From: Candidatus Methylomirabilis sp.
GTDB lineage: Bacteria; DYJV01
Direction of reading: 5' to 3'
Length of the DNA stretch: 16,495 bases
Assembly: GCA_020722945.1 (NCBI GenBank)
Contig: DYJV01000054.1
Location: 1-16,495 of the forward strand
Shown here: positions 1 to 7,756 of the stretch, piece after piece
How positions within the stretch are numbered: the stretch's first letter is position 1
Layout of the letters: each line of letters starts with the position of its first letter
Notes under the pieces: model-generated
What the model saw: the letters and a program-made list of their open reading frames with translations, nothing else
What the model was told of the DNA's origin: nothing
The model's database searches: none
Program-made: the position numbers and the translations under genes

Positions 1-38
1 ACGTGCGGCTTCTTCCTTTCATACTTTGCTTTTGCCAT
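1..38 (-). CDS. tuf: Elongation factor Tu, N-terminal fragment (cut by window edge)
   Basis: Only the first twelve complete codons are present. They read MAKAKYERKKPH, followed by two bases that fit valine, which is the standard N-terminus of bacterial EF-Tu just before its GTP-binding domain. The ATG lies at 38-36, with an AGGAGG Shine-Dalgarno sequence at 49-44 and a 5-nt spacer. The gene follows fusA after 22 nt, the usual rpsL-rpsG-fusA-tuf order of the str operon. EF-Tu delivers aminoacyl-tRNA to the ribosome as a ternary complex with GTP. The identification rests on a short fragment, but the N-terminal match and gene order together make it secure. Confidence 0.93.
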   Translation of the reverse strand, partial: MAKAKYERKKPH

Positions 39-60
39 TTTTGCCTCCTGTTTTATAAAA

Positions 61-2130
61 TTAAGATTTATTTTTAATTAATTCTTCAGCTATACTCTGT
101 GGAACAGACTCATAATGAGAGAACTGCATAGAATATGTAGCTCTTCCTTGAGTAAGACTCCTTAGAGTAGTAGAATACCCAAACATCTCTGCAAGCGAAA
201 CATACGCTTTTATTATCTGCAGATTTAATCTCGAATTCATCCCCTGAATCTTGCCTCTTCTACTGTTAATATCACCGATAACATCACCCATATACTCCTC
301 AGGGACAGTAACTTCAACATCCATCATAGGCTCAAGGATTATAGGTGAAGCTTTTTTAGCTCCAGCCTGAAAAGCCATAGAACCTGCTATTTTGAATGCC
401 ATTTCAGAAGAATCAACATCGTGATAAGAACCATCAACCAAAACAGCTTTTATATCAACTACAGGGTAACCAGCTATTATTCCACGCTCCATAGCCTCTT
501 TAATACCAGCACCAACAGCAGGGATATACTCTTTTGGGATAGCTCCACCAACTATTTTATCAACAAACTCAAAACCTTTACCAGCCTCTAATGGTTCAAG
601 TTCAAGCCATACATGACCATACTGACCTCTACCACCAGACTGTTTGATATATTTACCCTCAATTCTGACAGGCTTTGTGATAGTCTCTTTGTATGCAACC
701 TGTGGTTTACCAACATTACACTCAACTTTAAACTCTCTTTTTAGCCGGTCAACAATAATCTCAAGATGAAGCTCTCCCATTCCTGAAATAATAGTCTGAC
801 CTGTCTCTTCGTCTGTCCTCACTTTAAAAGATGGATCTTCCAAAGCAAGCTTACCTAATGCTATACCTAATTTCTCTTGGTCATTTTTGGTTTTTGCTTC
901 AATAGCAATAAAGATAACAGGATCAGGAAATTCCATAGATTCAAGAACTACCAAACTTTTCTCATCAACAAGGGTATCACCTGTATATGTCAATTTTAAA
1001 CCTACAGCCGCACATATATCTCCTGAGTAAACCTCTTTAACTTCTTCTCTTTTGTTTGCATGCATTTTAAGCAAACGACCTATTCTCTCACTTTTACCCT
1101 TTGTAGAATTTAAAACCGTCATTCCACTTTTTAGGCAACCTGAATAAACTCTTAAAAAAGTCAACTGCCCAACAAATGGGTCTGTCATAATCTTAAAAGC
1201 AAGAGAAGACAACGGTGCATCATCATCAGCTTTAACAAGAACCTCATCATCTCCAGATTTCCCAACTATAGGTGGAACATCAAGTGGAGAAGGCATATAA
1301 TCAACAACAGCATCAAGCATTGGCTGAACACCTTTATTTTTGAAAGCTGTCCCACACAAAACAGGAACAATCTTGATATCTATCGTCAATTTCCTTATCA
1401 AGGCTTTTATCTCTTCTACTGAAACTTCTTGACCTTCAAGATATTTTTCAGCAAATTGATCATCAAAATCAGAAAGTTTTTCAAGAATCTCGTCTCTTTT
1501 TGCTTTGCAATCTTCATACATATCTGAAGGTATATCAGCCTCTATTACTTTCAAACCTTTGGACTCTTCTTCAAAATATAAAGCTTTCATTTTGAGAAGA
1601 TCAACCATCCCTTTAAAATTCTCCTCTAACCCTATAGGGTATTGCAGAGGAATAGGATTAGCATTTAATCTTGTCTTCATCATATCAACAACATGAAAAA
1701 AATCTGCACCTATCCTATCCATTTTGTTAACAAATGCCATTCTTGGAACTTTATATTTGTCAGCCTGCCTCCAAACTGTCTCTGATTGAGGCTCAACGCC
1801 ACCAACAGCACAAAACACAGCTACTGCACCATCAAGAACTCTTAAAGACCTTTCAACTTCAATGGTAAAGTCAACGTGACCAGGCGTATCTATGATATTT
1901 ACTCTATGATTATTCCAAAAACATGTAGTCGCAGCAGATGTAATGGTAATACCCCTCTCCTGCTCCTGAACCATCCAGTCCATTGTAGCTGCACCTTCAT
2001 GGACCTCACCTATCTTGTAATTTATTCCAGTATAATATAAAATTCTTTCCGTAGTCGTAGTTTTACCTGCATCTATATGTGCCATTATACCAATATTTCT
2101 ACATTTATCTAAAGCAACACTTCTTGCCAA
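61..2130 (-). CDS. fusA: Elongation factor G (EF-G)
   Basis: This 689-residue GTPase drives ribosomal translocation and acts with RRF in ribosome recycling. The G motifs are visible: AHIDAGKT at residues 17-24, the switch I segment RGITIT near 59-64, DTPGH at 81-85 and NKMD at 135-138. Domains II-V follow, including the conserved GGRGQYGHV segment of domain IV. The length is normal for EF-G (about 690-700). The start codon is TTG at 2130-2128. No in-frame ATG gives the conserved [20 protein letters not shown] N-terminus, and AGGAGG at 2144-2139 sits 8 nt upstream. The gene follows rpsG after 15 nt and precedes tuf, so it is the canonical str-operon copy, not an EF-G paralogue. Confidence 0.98.
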   Translation of the reverse strand: MARSVALDKCRNIGIMAHIDAGKTTTTERILYYTGINYKIGEVHEGAATMDWMVQEQERGITITSAATTCFWNNHRVNIIDTPGHVDFTIEVERSLRVLDGAVAVFCAVGGVEPQSETVWRQADKYKVPRMAFVNKMDRIGADFFHVVDMMKTRLNANPIPLQYPIGLEENFKGMVDLLKMKALYFEEESKGLKVIEADIPSDMYEDCKAKRDEILEKLSDFDDQFAEKYLEGQEVSVEEIKALIRKLTIDIKIVPVLCGTAFKNKGVQPMLDAVVDYMPSPLDVPPIVGKSGDDEVLVKADDDAPLSSLAFKIMTDPFVGQLTFLRVYSGCLKSGMTVLNSTKGKSERIGRLLKMHANKREEVKEVYSGDICAAVGLKLTYTGDTLVDEKSLVVLESMEFPDPVIFIAIEAKTKNDQEKLGIALGKLALEDPSFKVRTDEETGQTIISGMGELHLEIIVDRLKREFKVECNVGKPQVAYKETITKPVRIEGKYIKQSGGRGQYGHVWLELEPLEAGKGFEFVDKIVGGAIPKEYIPAVGAGIKEAMERGIIAGYPVVDIKAVLVDGSYHDVDSSEMAFKIAGSMAFQAGAKKASPIILEPMMDVEVTVPEEYMGDVIGDINSRRGKIQGMNSRLNLQIIKAYVSLAEMFGYSTTLRSLTQGRATYSMQFSHYESVPQSIAEELIKNKS

Positions 2131-2138
2131 AACAAAAA

Positions 2139-2144
2139 CCTCCT
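2139..2144 (-). promoter_or_regulatory. Shine-Dalgarno site that fixes the fusA TTG start
   Basis: A perfect AGGAGG (CCTCCT on the plus strand) lies directly after the rpsG stop codon and 8 nt before the TTG at 2130. It supports TTG as the true initiation codon of fusA, and the protein N-terminus also matches other EF-Gs at that position. Confidence 0.8.
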
Positions 2145-2145
2145 A

Positions 2146-2616
2146 TTACCACATATAATGGGCAAAGGCTCTGTTAGCTTCTGCCATTTTGTGAGTATCC
2201 TCTTTCTTTTTTATAGAGAGACCCTTTTCAGAGTAAGCATCAAGAAACTCATTCACTAACTTCTCTGACATAGATTTCTCTTTCCTCCCACGAGCATAGT
2301 TGATCAGCCATTTCATAGCAAGAGCGTAACCTCTATCAACAGGAACCTCAATAGGAACTTGATATGTAGCTCCTCCAACTCTTCTTGACTTTACCTCAAG
2401 CTGCGGTCTTACATTATCAAGAACTTTTCTAAAAATCTTCATAGGATCTTCATTTAGTTTCTTTGCAGCAGTATCTACTGTATCATAAAATATCTTCTCA
2501 CTAAGACTTTTTTTCCCATCCACAAGCAACTTGTTTATAAACTTTGAAACTAATACCTCATTATATACTGGATCAGGTAAAATTTTTCTTTTTTGGGATC
2601 TTTTTCTTCTTGGCAT
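2146..2616 (-). CDS. rpsG: 30S ribosomal protein S7
   Basis: S7 is the primary 16S rRNA-binding protein that nucleates assembly of the 30S head and lines the E site. The 156-residue product has the family's usual length. Its N-terminus is the conserved MPRRKRSQKRKILPDP-type sequence, followed by VRPQLEVKSRRVGGATYQVP (residues about 69-88) and the GRKEKSM and ANRAFAHYMW segments. The ATG is at 2616-2614, with AGGAG at 2629-2625 (8-nt spacer). It follows rpsL after only 15 nt. In E. coli, S7 represses its own operon by binding a longer rpsL-rpsG spacer; a structure of that size cannot fit here. Confidence 0.98.
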   Translation of the reverse strand: MPRRKRSQKRKILPDPVYNEVLVSKFINKLLVDGKKSLSEKIFYDTVDTAAKKLNEDPMKIFRKVLDNVRPQLEVKSRRVGGATYQVPIEVPVDRGYALAMKWLINYARGRKEKSMSEKLVNEFLDAYSEKGLSIKKKEDTHKMAEANRAFAHYMW

Positions 2617-2631
2617 TTAATTAGCTCCTAA

Positions 2632-3006
2632 TTACTTTTTTGCTTTTTTGGCACCATATTTGGATCTGCCATTTTTTCTGTTTGCTACACCAGCACAATC
2701 AAGAGTGCCTCTTAAAATATGATATCTAACCCCAGGAAGGTCTTTAACCCTGCCACCTCTTATCAAAACAACAGAGTGCTCCTGTAAATTATGCCCTATC
2801 CCCGGGATATAACTCGTAACTTCCATTCCATTTGTAAGTCTTACCCTTGCAACCTTTCTCAAAGCTGAATTTGGCTTCTTTGGAGTTGTAGTATATACTC
2901 TTGTGCATACTCCTCTTTTTTGAGGACAGGCTTTTAATGCCGGAACATTGCTCTTCTTTAAAATTTTCTCCCTGCCTGTTTTAACTAACTGATTAATTGT
3001 AGGCAT
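2632..3006 (-). CDS. rpsL: 30S ribosomal protein S12
   Basis: S12 is a decoding-centre protein that monitors codon-anticodon pairing. The 124-residue product carries the invariant [17 protein letters not shown] and [13 protein letters not shown] segments and [12 protein letters not shown] near the end. Lysines 43 and 88, the classic streptomycin-related positions, are both present, so the protein looks wild type there. I chose the ATG at 3006-3004, which gives MPTINQLV as in the family. A GTG four codons upstream would encode residues from the Shine-Dalgarno itself (GAGGGG just upstream of the ATG) and is unlikely to be used. It is the first gene of the str operon and has a promoter at 3069-3097. 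Confidence 0.98.
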   Translation of the reverse strand: MPTINQLVKTGREKILKKSNVPALKACPQKRGVCTRVYTTTPKKPNSALRKVARVRLTNGMEVTSYIPGIGHNLQEHSVVLIRGGRVKDLPGVRYHILRGTLDCAGVANRKNGRSKYGAKKAKK

Positions 3007-3068
3007 ATTACCCCTCACTTTAACTGTAAATTATTTTAGAGAATAAAAAATACAAAAATAAGAAAGTG

Positions 3069-3097
3069 GTCATATATTACTTTATATATTTTGTCAA
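3069..3097 (-). promoter_or_regulatory. Sigma70-type promoter of the str operon
   Basis: On the minus strand, a perfect -35 box TTGACA (3097-3092) is followed by a 17-nt spacer and a -10 box TATGAC (3074-3069, four of six matches to TATAAT). Transcription would start near 3062, leaving a leader of roughly 55 nt before rpsL. The box lies in the 94-nt gap between the nucleotidyltransferase stop codon and rpsL, as expected for an independently expressed ribosomal operon. The call is from sequence only; AT-rich DNA gives some chance matches, but a perfect -35 with ideal spacing is a strong sign. Confidence 0.65.
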
Positions 3098-3100
3098 TAT

Positions 3101-3709
3101 TTATTTATAAAAATTTTTAATTTTTAAAGTTTCATAAATATCCCATGTGTCAATATCTTGCCTCGAACAAGATTTTTGAAGATTAATTTTTGTGGCAGTA
3201 TCAAATTTTGAAATAATAATATCTCTCATTCCATTTTTATGATCACCATTTAAAATATCAGGGATAATCGTTGTCTTAAACATATAAGGGTGTGCAGGCC
3301 TCCCAGATTCCTCAGCAATTATAAAATCTGAAGAGTTTTCAGATAAATCAATAAAAATATTGAATATCTCTGAAGTTATAAATGGCATATCTCCCAATTG
3401 GATAAGGGTGTAATCGTAATTGGAACTATCGTAAATAGAGGATAACCCTTTCTCTATCGAAGAGAACATCCCCCTCTTCCACTCCTCATTTAAAATAATT
3501 TTTAATTTGGAACCAAATGGAGACAAGATATCAAGAACTTTCTCGTAGTGGGCACCAATTACAGTAAATACATCAGTAAATTTAGATTTTAGAGCTTCTG
3601 TTACAACAGTCCCAAGGATAGTTGTCTCACCCCAAGGGAGTATCTGTTTTGGGAAACCAAATCTTTTGGCTTCACCTGCTGCAAGGATCAGACATGCTAC
3701 CCTTTTCAT
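3101..3709 (-). CDS. MobA/MocA-like nucleotidyltransferase (NTP_transf_3 family)
   Basis: The 202-residue product is a Rossmann-like nucleotidyltransferase. Its N-terminus MKRVACLILAAGEAKRFG followed by PKQILPWG fits the LxAGxxxRxGxxK nucleotide-binding signature of the MobA/MocA family. LGDMPFI near the middle is the metal-binding GDMP motif, and GRPAHPYMF resembles the G-H-P segment of MocA-type enzymes. Such proteins transfer CMP or GMP to molybdopterin, or activate other substrates, and the substrate cannot be read from sequence. The ATG at 3709-3707 overlaps the ferredoxin stop codon by one base (TAATG), implying translational coupling. A longer frame reaches 3778, but its extra residues fall inside the ferredoxin gene and do not match the family. 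No molybdoenzyme gene is nearby. Confidence 0.82.
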   Translation of the reverse strand: MKRVACLILAAGEAKRFGFPKQILPWGETTILGTVVTEALKSKFTDVFTVIGAHYEKVLDILSPFGSKLKIILNEEWKRGMFSSIEKGLSSIYDSSNYDYTLIQLGDMPFITSEIFNIFIDLSENSSDFIIAEESGRPAHPYMFKTTIIPDILNGDHKNGMRDIIISKFDTATKINLQKSCSRQDIDTWDIYETLKIKNFYK

Positions 3710-4122
3710 TAATCCATAAGAAACATTTCCATAGCATGATATGGACACACCTTCACACACCAACCACAAGCACTGCATTTCTCCTGCTCAAAAACTACAT
3801 CTCTTGTTTGGATATCAACATATAAAGCTCTTGTAGGACATACAGCAGTGCAGAACCCGCAATGGACACATTTTGTATCATCTCTAATAACAGACTGCTC
3901 TATCGGGATAACTTTTACACCCATATCTTCAAGATGTTTGATCCCTCTTTCAAAAGTAGCATTCTCACCACTTATCTCAGCAACCATATAACTTTCTTGC
4001 CTTGGTAAAACATTAGCGATAAGAATATTCAAGATAAGATCGTAATCTTTGATTAATTTGTAGACAATAGGCTTCTCCCATATCTCTTTTGAAAATCTTA
4101 ATACCAATCTTTTTTTTATCAT
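3709..4122 (-). CDS. NIL-domain 2x[4Fe-4S] ferredoxin, probable sulfide-assimilation partner
   Basis: The 137-residue protein has two parts. Residues about 4-78 resemble the NIL domain, a small ferredoxin-like fold also found at the end of methionine ABC transporter ATPases. Residues 85-126 form two [4Fe-4S] motifs, CxxCxxCxxxCP at C85/88/91/95 and C116/119/122/126. No signal peptide is seen, so it should be cytoplasmic. In Methanosarcina acetivorans a similar NIL-ferredoxin (MA1822) works with a COG1900 protein to make homocysteine from aspartate semialdehyde; this is from memory. It starts 7 nt after the COG2122 gene, with an AAGGG inside that gene's last codons. The COG1900 partner is absent from this window. 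Function is inferred from domains and neighbours. Confidence 0.85.
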   Translation of the reverse strand: MIKKRLVLRFSKEIWEKPIVYKLIKDYDLILNILIANVLPRQESYMVAEISGENATFERGIKHLEDMGVKVIPIEQSVIRDDTKCVHCGFCTAVCPTRALYVDIQTRDVVFEQEKCSACGWCVKVCPYHAMEMFLMD

Positions 4123-4129
4123 ATCATTG

Positions 4130-4858
4130 CTACCCTTCTATCTCTATTAAATTTAAATTTCCCCAGCCTGCTATTTTATTTTTAAAAAATATGAGACATC
4201 CATCTATATATTTGTTTTTCTCATAAACCTTGACTGTTTTATTGATATCAGTGAATTTTTTGATACTGTTGCAAATGGAAGTTGCAAATGCATCTGCGGT
4301 TGCTCCACTTTTAGAAATTACAACAACAAGATCAGCTCTCCCAAAACTAAGAGAGTGACCTATTGTGAATGACGATGAACATACAGAAATAGGAAGCTTT
4401 TCCTTTTCTATTTTAATTCCAAAATTTTTGTAATTATGCGAGAATATCTGAACAATTTTATCACTTCTCCCCAAAATAAAAGTATCCCCACCATTTTCAA
4501 CAATAACATCATCAGAAAACTCTGAAAGGTCCCTTGCTACATACTCTGCAATAGCCCCTGCAACAGCCGCAGATGGACCAACCTCAGCACAACAAGCTGC
4601 ATCATACATACTTTTAACGATATTTTCAATCTCGTCAGATTCATTGTAAAATATTGGCTTTAATGAAGTCATAAAGAGGGGAGATTTGGAACTATGCTTT
4701 TCTATTATATTTCTGTATCTCAAAACAGAAAGATACGCTTTTCTCTTTACATTTTCATCAAAATTGACTGTATCTATATAAAGATCCGTCTCTTTATAGG
4801 TAATATTAAAACCTTTTGTTTCGCTCCTATAATTTCTGATTTTAAAGTTAGTTCTCAT
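4130..4858 (-). CDS. UPF0280/COG2122 ApbE-like protein, probable sulfide-assimilation factor
   Basis: The 242-residue protein carries the COG2122/UPF0280 hallmarks: [19 protein letters not shown] near 93-111, [12 protein letters not shown] near 117-128, and a Cys-Ser-rich segment leading into [20 protein letters not shown] with [14 protein letters not shown] (about 160-197). The fold is related to ApbE flavin transferases. In M. acetivorans the COG2122 protein MA1715 is needed for efficient sulfide assimilation (recalled from the literature). Cysteines at 89, 90, 160 and 196 are visible, but I cannot say which matter. The ATG at 4858 overlaps the end of cysE by 11 nt, and the NIL-ferredoxin follows 7 nt after the stop. 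The Shine-Dalgarno is weak, consistent with coupling to cysE. Confidence 0.88.
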   Translation of the reverse strand: MRTNFKIRNYRSETKGFNITYKETDLYIDTVNFDENVKRKAYLSVLRYRNIIEKHSSKSPLFMTSLKPIFYNESDEIENIVKSMYDAACCAEVGPSAAVAGAIAEYVARDLSEFSDDVIVENGGDTFILGRSDKIVQIFSHNYKNFGIKIEKEKLPISVCSSSFTIGHSLSFGRADLVVVISKSGATADAFATSICNSIKKFTDINKTVKVYEKNKYIDGCLIFFKNKIAGWGNLNLIEIEG

Positions 4859-5582
4859 TTTTGAAAGTTTTAGATACCTTATTAAGAGTATCGATATCTA
4901 TATCATACTTCTTGAGTATCTCCTCTTTTGTTTCATTGTGAATCTTTGCAAGCCGTTTGCTCTCCTCTTCGATAAAGATCAACTTCTCAAGTAATATCTT
5001 TATCGCATTACCCTCAGGATCAGGTAGTTCATGGTGATCTAGTATCCCTTTTATATCCTTTGTCTGGTCAGTAACAATTTTGCCCGGAATACCAACAACA
5101 GTTGAATGATCAGGAACATCCCTTACAACAACAGAATTTGCACCTATTCTTACATTTTCACCAATTTTTATATTACCAAGAATTTTTGCTCCGGTCCCAA
5201 TAACAACATTATTTGATATAGTAGGATGGCGTTTACCCTTGTTCCAAGTTGTCCCACCCAGAGTCACTCCATGATAGATAGTAACATCATCACCTATCTC
5301 AGCAGTTTCACCTATTACTACACCTGCCCCATGATCAATCACAAATCTCTTGCCTATTTTTGCACCGGGGTGTATCTCTATCCCTGTAAAGAATCTTCCA
5401 ATCTGAGATATTATCCTTGCAACAAGGAATAACTCTTTCAACCACAACCAATGTGATACTTTGTGAAAGGTTGTAGCATGAAATCCGGGATAGCATATAA
5501 CTATTTCAAGAATACTCTTTGCTGCAGGGTCTCTTTCAAAGTAAGCATTTATATCTGATCTTATATCTTTTAAAAATTTCAT
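4848..5582 (-). CDS. cysE: Serine O-acetyltransferase
   Basis: This enzyme transfers acetyl from acetyl-CoA to L-serine, giving O-acetylserine, the substrate of cysteine synthase. The 244-residue product has the short EpsC-type architecture. It has a helical N-terminus (about 1-65, with [10 protein letters not shown] and HWLW) and a left-handed beta-helix of hexapeptide repeats (about 68-170). The catalytic Asp and His are visible as [13 protein letters not shown] (D83, H84) and YHGVTLGG (H104). The C-terminal tail from about 185 is charged and helical, longer than in minimal homologues. The ATG at 5582-5580 has only a weak Shine-Dalgarno, about 66 nt after the PHP gene. No clear promoter or sulfur riboswitch is seen. 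It overlaps the COG2122 gene, placing cysteine synthesis with sulfide handling. Confidence 0.95.
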   Translation of the reverse strand: MKFLKDIRSDINAYFERDPAAKSILEIVICYPGFHATTFHKVSHWLWLKELFLVARIISQIGRFFTGIEIHPGAKIGKRFVIDHGAGVVIGETAEIGDDVTIYHGVTLGGTTWNKGKRHPTISNNVVIGTGAKILGNIKIGENVRIGANSVVVRDVPDHSTVVGIPGKIVTDQTKDIKGILDHHELPDPEGNAIKILLEKLIFIEEESKRLAKIHNETKEEILKKYDIDIDTLNKVSKTFKNEN

Positions 5583-5648
5583 TGATTCAAAATTCTCTGC
5601 TGATAAATTTGATTCTGATGAATAAACATTGAGCTAATAAAGTTGTAT

Positions 5649-6287
5649 TTAAAAAAATTTACCTCCATTTCTAATCATATTTTTAAAATCTTCTATATCT
5701 CCACCACAACCAAATACAATCTTCCTTCCCATCTCCTCACCTACCAGATCAGATGGAGTATGGGCATCATTGTTTAGAACCATTCCAACACCCACTTCTT
5801 TAGAAATTTTAAAAACATGCCCATTTGTAAAAGAGTGCCCCTTCCTTGTAGTAATTTCGAGTAAAATACCATTTTTAGCAGCCAATTCTGCATCTTTGTA
5901 GGATATTAGGCCAGGGTGTGCCAATACATCAACATATTTACAGGAGAGAGCATGAGTGTTTGTCCCTTCACAAACAGGCTCAACGATAGTTTCTCCATGA
6001 ACAACAACAATATCAGCCCCTTTACTTTTAGCTTCCTCAGCAAGAACAGAGATTTTACTCGGAATAAGATGAGTAATCTCTATACCAACTAAAAATTTTA
6101 TAGGTGATATATCTTTTATCTCTCCTTTTAATTTAAGTAATCCATAAATTATAGACTCATAATTGGAGAAATCAGCATGATCAGTAATCGCTAATCCACT
6201 ATAACCTGAAGCATAGGCTCGTCTCAAAAGCTCAGAAGGTATCAATACTCCATCACTAAAAGTCGTATGGGTATGAAGGTCATACAT
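5649..6287 (-). CDS. PHP-domain metal-dependent phosphoesterase (histidinol-phosphatase-like)
   Basis: The 212-residue protein is a compact PHP-fold hydrolase. Candidate metal ligands appear in family order: DLHTHT (H5, H7), D12, TDHAD (H37), GIE (E70), VHGE (H97), LAHPG (H124) and NNDAH (D174, H176). All ligand positions look filled, so it should be active. Members act on phosphoesters such as histidinol phosphate or are DNA-polymerase-associated, and no his gene is adjacent, so the substrate is unknown. The ATG at 6287 has GGAG 7 nt upstream. No signal peptide is present. It sits between the rhodanese and cysE, co-directional, and may share a transcript with the sulfur genes. A weak TATAAA lies about 30 nt upstream, without a good -35. 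Confidence 0.85.
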   Translation of the reverse strand: MYDLHTHTTFSDGVLIPSELLRRAYASGYSGLAITDHADFSNYESIIYGLLKLKGEIKDISPIKFLVGIEITHLIPSKISVLAEEAKSKGADIVVVHGETIVEPVCEGTNTHALSCKYVDVLAHPGLISYKDAELAAKNGILLEITTRKGHSFTNGHVFKISKEVGVGMVLNNDAHTPSDLVGEEMGRKIVFGCGGDIEDFKNMIRNGGKFF

Positions 6288-6340
6288 AAGGTTGCTCCAA
6301 TTATTGATTTATAAATACTTTAAAATAAAAGAAGAACACT

Positions 6341-6958
6341 CTATTTCTTTAGATCAGGCGGATAAATATATTTCGGGTTCATAATATCAGTATAAGGTAA
6401 CCCATAATATTTCCAACCATTAAAAAATCCCGGTTTATTGTAATTTGGTGAATATAACTTGGCAATTGATTTTTCGTCGTTACTAACTCCATAAAAATTT
6501 TCACCTTCAAAACCACCAAGCACATTATAACTATTTTTAAAACCAGCTTCAAATGCTTTATCTGCTGCAACGTGAGATCTCTGTGATGTTTTGCATATAA
6601 ATATAAGATTGTCACTATCTTTGAATTTCTTCTTTAATTCTGAAATAAAATCTTTATTCGGTATAAATTGGTATCTTGTAACAGGTGCTGTCATTTCACC
6701 AACTTTATCACCTTTTTGGGCAAAGATATTTGAAAGAAACATAAAAGGGAAGTTGTATGCATTTTCAAAATGCCCTACAATCTGATACTCCTGCTGAGCC
6801 CTTACATCAATCATATAAACATCAGAAGAAGTTTTGAGCATGTGATACGCCTGTAGCGGAGTAATATTCTTAGCATTCTTTGAGTCAAAAGCATTTAAGG
6901 AAATAGTTAATGTAATTGATAGTAAAAAAAACATTAAAAAAATTCTCACTCTTTTCAT
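6341..6958 (-). CDS. Exported rhodanese-domain protein
   Basis: The 205-residue protein begins with a Sec-type signal peptide (MKRVR, a hydrophobic stretch to about residue 20, likely cleavage after LNA at 23), so it is probably periplasmic. A single rhodanese domain follows: VYMIDVRAQQEYQIVGHFENA (about 47-67), then the active-site loop C122-K-T-S-Q-R127 in a CX4R pattern, then GWKYYGLPY near the end. Rhodaneses carry sulfur on the catalytic cysteine as persulfide. Compared with minimal domains, about 30 residues are inserted around 75-105 and about 25 before GWKYYGLPY, suggesting a specialised substrate or partner. The start has a strong AAGGAGG at 6970-6964 (5-nt spacer) and its own -10 box upstream. 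No partner is evident beyond the nearby sulfur genes. Confidence 0.85.
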   Translation of the reverse strand: MKRVRIFLMFFLLSITLTISLNAFDSKNAKNITPLQAYHMLKTSSDVYMIDVRAQQEYQIVGHFENAYNFPFMFLSNIFAQKGDKVGEMTAPVTRYQFIPNKDFISELKKKFKDSDNLIFICKTSQRSHVAADKAFEAGFKNSYNVLGGFEGENFYGVSNDEKSIAKLYSPNYNKPGFFNGWKYYGLPYTDIMNPKYIYPPDLKK

Positions 6959-6999
6959 GGTATCCTCCTTGGTTTTTATTCTTATTAAAAATAAAATAA

Positions 7000-7005
7000 A
7001 TTATA
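7000..7005 (-). promoter_or_regulatory. Probable -10 box for the rhodanese gene
   Basis: A perfect TATAAT reads on the minus strand from 7005 to 7000, in the 66-nt gap between gspC and the rhodanese gene. It would give a transcription start near 6993, some 35 nt upstream of the ATG. There is no good TTGACA at 16-18 nt upstream and no TG extension, so the site may be weak or need an activator, or may be a chance match in AT-rich DNA. Confidence 0.4.
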
Positions 7006-7024
7006 CTCTAAATTGAATAAAGAT

Positions 7025-7756
7025 TTACTTCTTATTTTTGTTAATTATCTGTAAAAATGGGTTCTCAGTAGGAGCACCCTGATTGTTCTTCTGTGCATTT
7101 TTTATAAGATCGACAAAAGAGACAGATTTACCACTATTTTTTGTATTATCATCTTTTGTATTCTCATCTTTACTACTTTTTTCAGTTTTCTTGCTATCTT
7201 TAGCTTTATCTCCTATAACTTCAAACCCATCTTTCTTCTCAATCTTTTTGGCAGCATCAACACTCTTAACAGGAGCAGGTTGAGGAGCAACCGGAGCTTT
7301 TTCTGGTGTAGCAATAATTTGAGCCTCCTGATGTGCAACTGTGGCTGGTCTATCATTTTTCTCGCCCACAAATGCTGCAAGCTTAATAACTTTCTGGTTA
7401 TTTTTGAAGATAGCTGTGTCTTTATTTACCTCAATAAGCTGATAATTATTTATTTTTTCTCCAAGTTTCAATACAACATACCCCCTCGAATTTAGTAAAG
7501 CTTTTATTTCAGGATTTACCAACTTAGGTTTTAAATAAACTTTCTTTATATCTTTACTGTTTATTACACCATAAACAGTAAAATCATTGACTGTTTCAAC
7601 TTTCTGATTACTATTTTGACCATCAACTAATCCCGATTCCGTATTCTTAGGTGAAAATATATCAAAAAAATCTTTACTGCTGTTGTCACTCTGAAAACCG
7701 TAACTTAGAAATAACAGAAATAGTAAGATAATATATTTAATTAAGTTTAATACCAT
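7025..7756 (-). CDS. gspC: GspC/PilP-like periplasmic connector protein (atypical)
   Basis: The 243-residue protein has an N-terminal hydrophobic segment (about 5-21) that could be a membrane anchor or a signal peptide. After a short linker comes a small beta-rich domain (about 55-128), resembling the homology region of GspC and PilP that contacts the secretin's periplasmic ring. Residues 130-215 are low complexity, first Ala/Pro then Lys/Asp/Ser-rich, and no PDZ or coiled-coil domain follows. The C-terminus ends in NPFLQIINKNKK. The ATG overlaps the gspD stop region by 20 nt, with AAGGAG at 7770-7765 (8-nt spacer). Its place directly after gspD as last gene of the operon is the main reason for the name; sequence evidence alone is moderate. 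Confidence 0.6.
   Translation of the reverse strand: MVLNLIKYIILLFLLFLSYGFQSDNSSKDFFDIFSPKNTESGLVDGQNSNQKVETVNDFTVYGVINSKDIKKVYLKPKLVNPEIKALLNSRGYVVLKLGEKINNYQLIEVNKDTAIFKNNQKVIKLAAFVGEKNDRPATVAHQEAQIIATPEKAPVAPQPAPVKSVDAAKKIEKKDGFEVIGDKAKDSKKTEKSSKDENTKDDNTKNSGKSVSFVDLIKNAQKNNQGAPTENPFLQIINKNKK

Noticed and set aside
3710-3778. Upstream extension of the nucleotidyltransferase
   Set aside because: The extra residues are the out-of-frame reading of the ferredoxin's second cluster region. The family N-terminus starts at 3709.
5583-5648. Riboswitch or T-box leader before cysE
   Set aside because: The gap is only 66 nt, with no conserved leader motif or strong hairpin.
6310-6350. AAAGAA/TTCTTT inverted repeat after the rhodanese gene as a terminator
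   Set aside because: The stem is six A/T-rich pairs with an 11-nt loop and no GC core, too weak for an intrinsic terminator.
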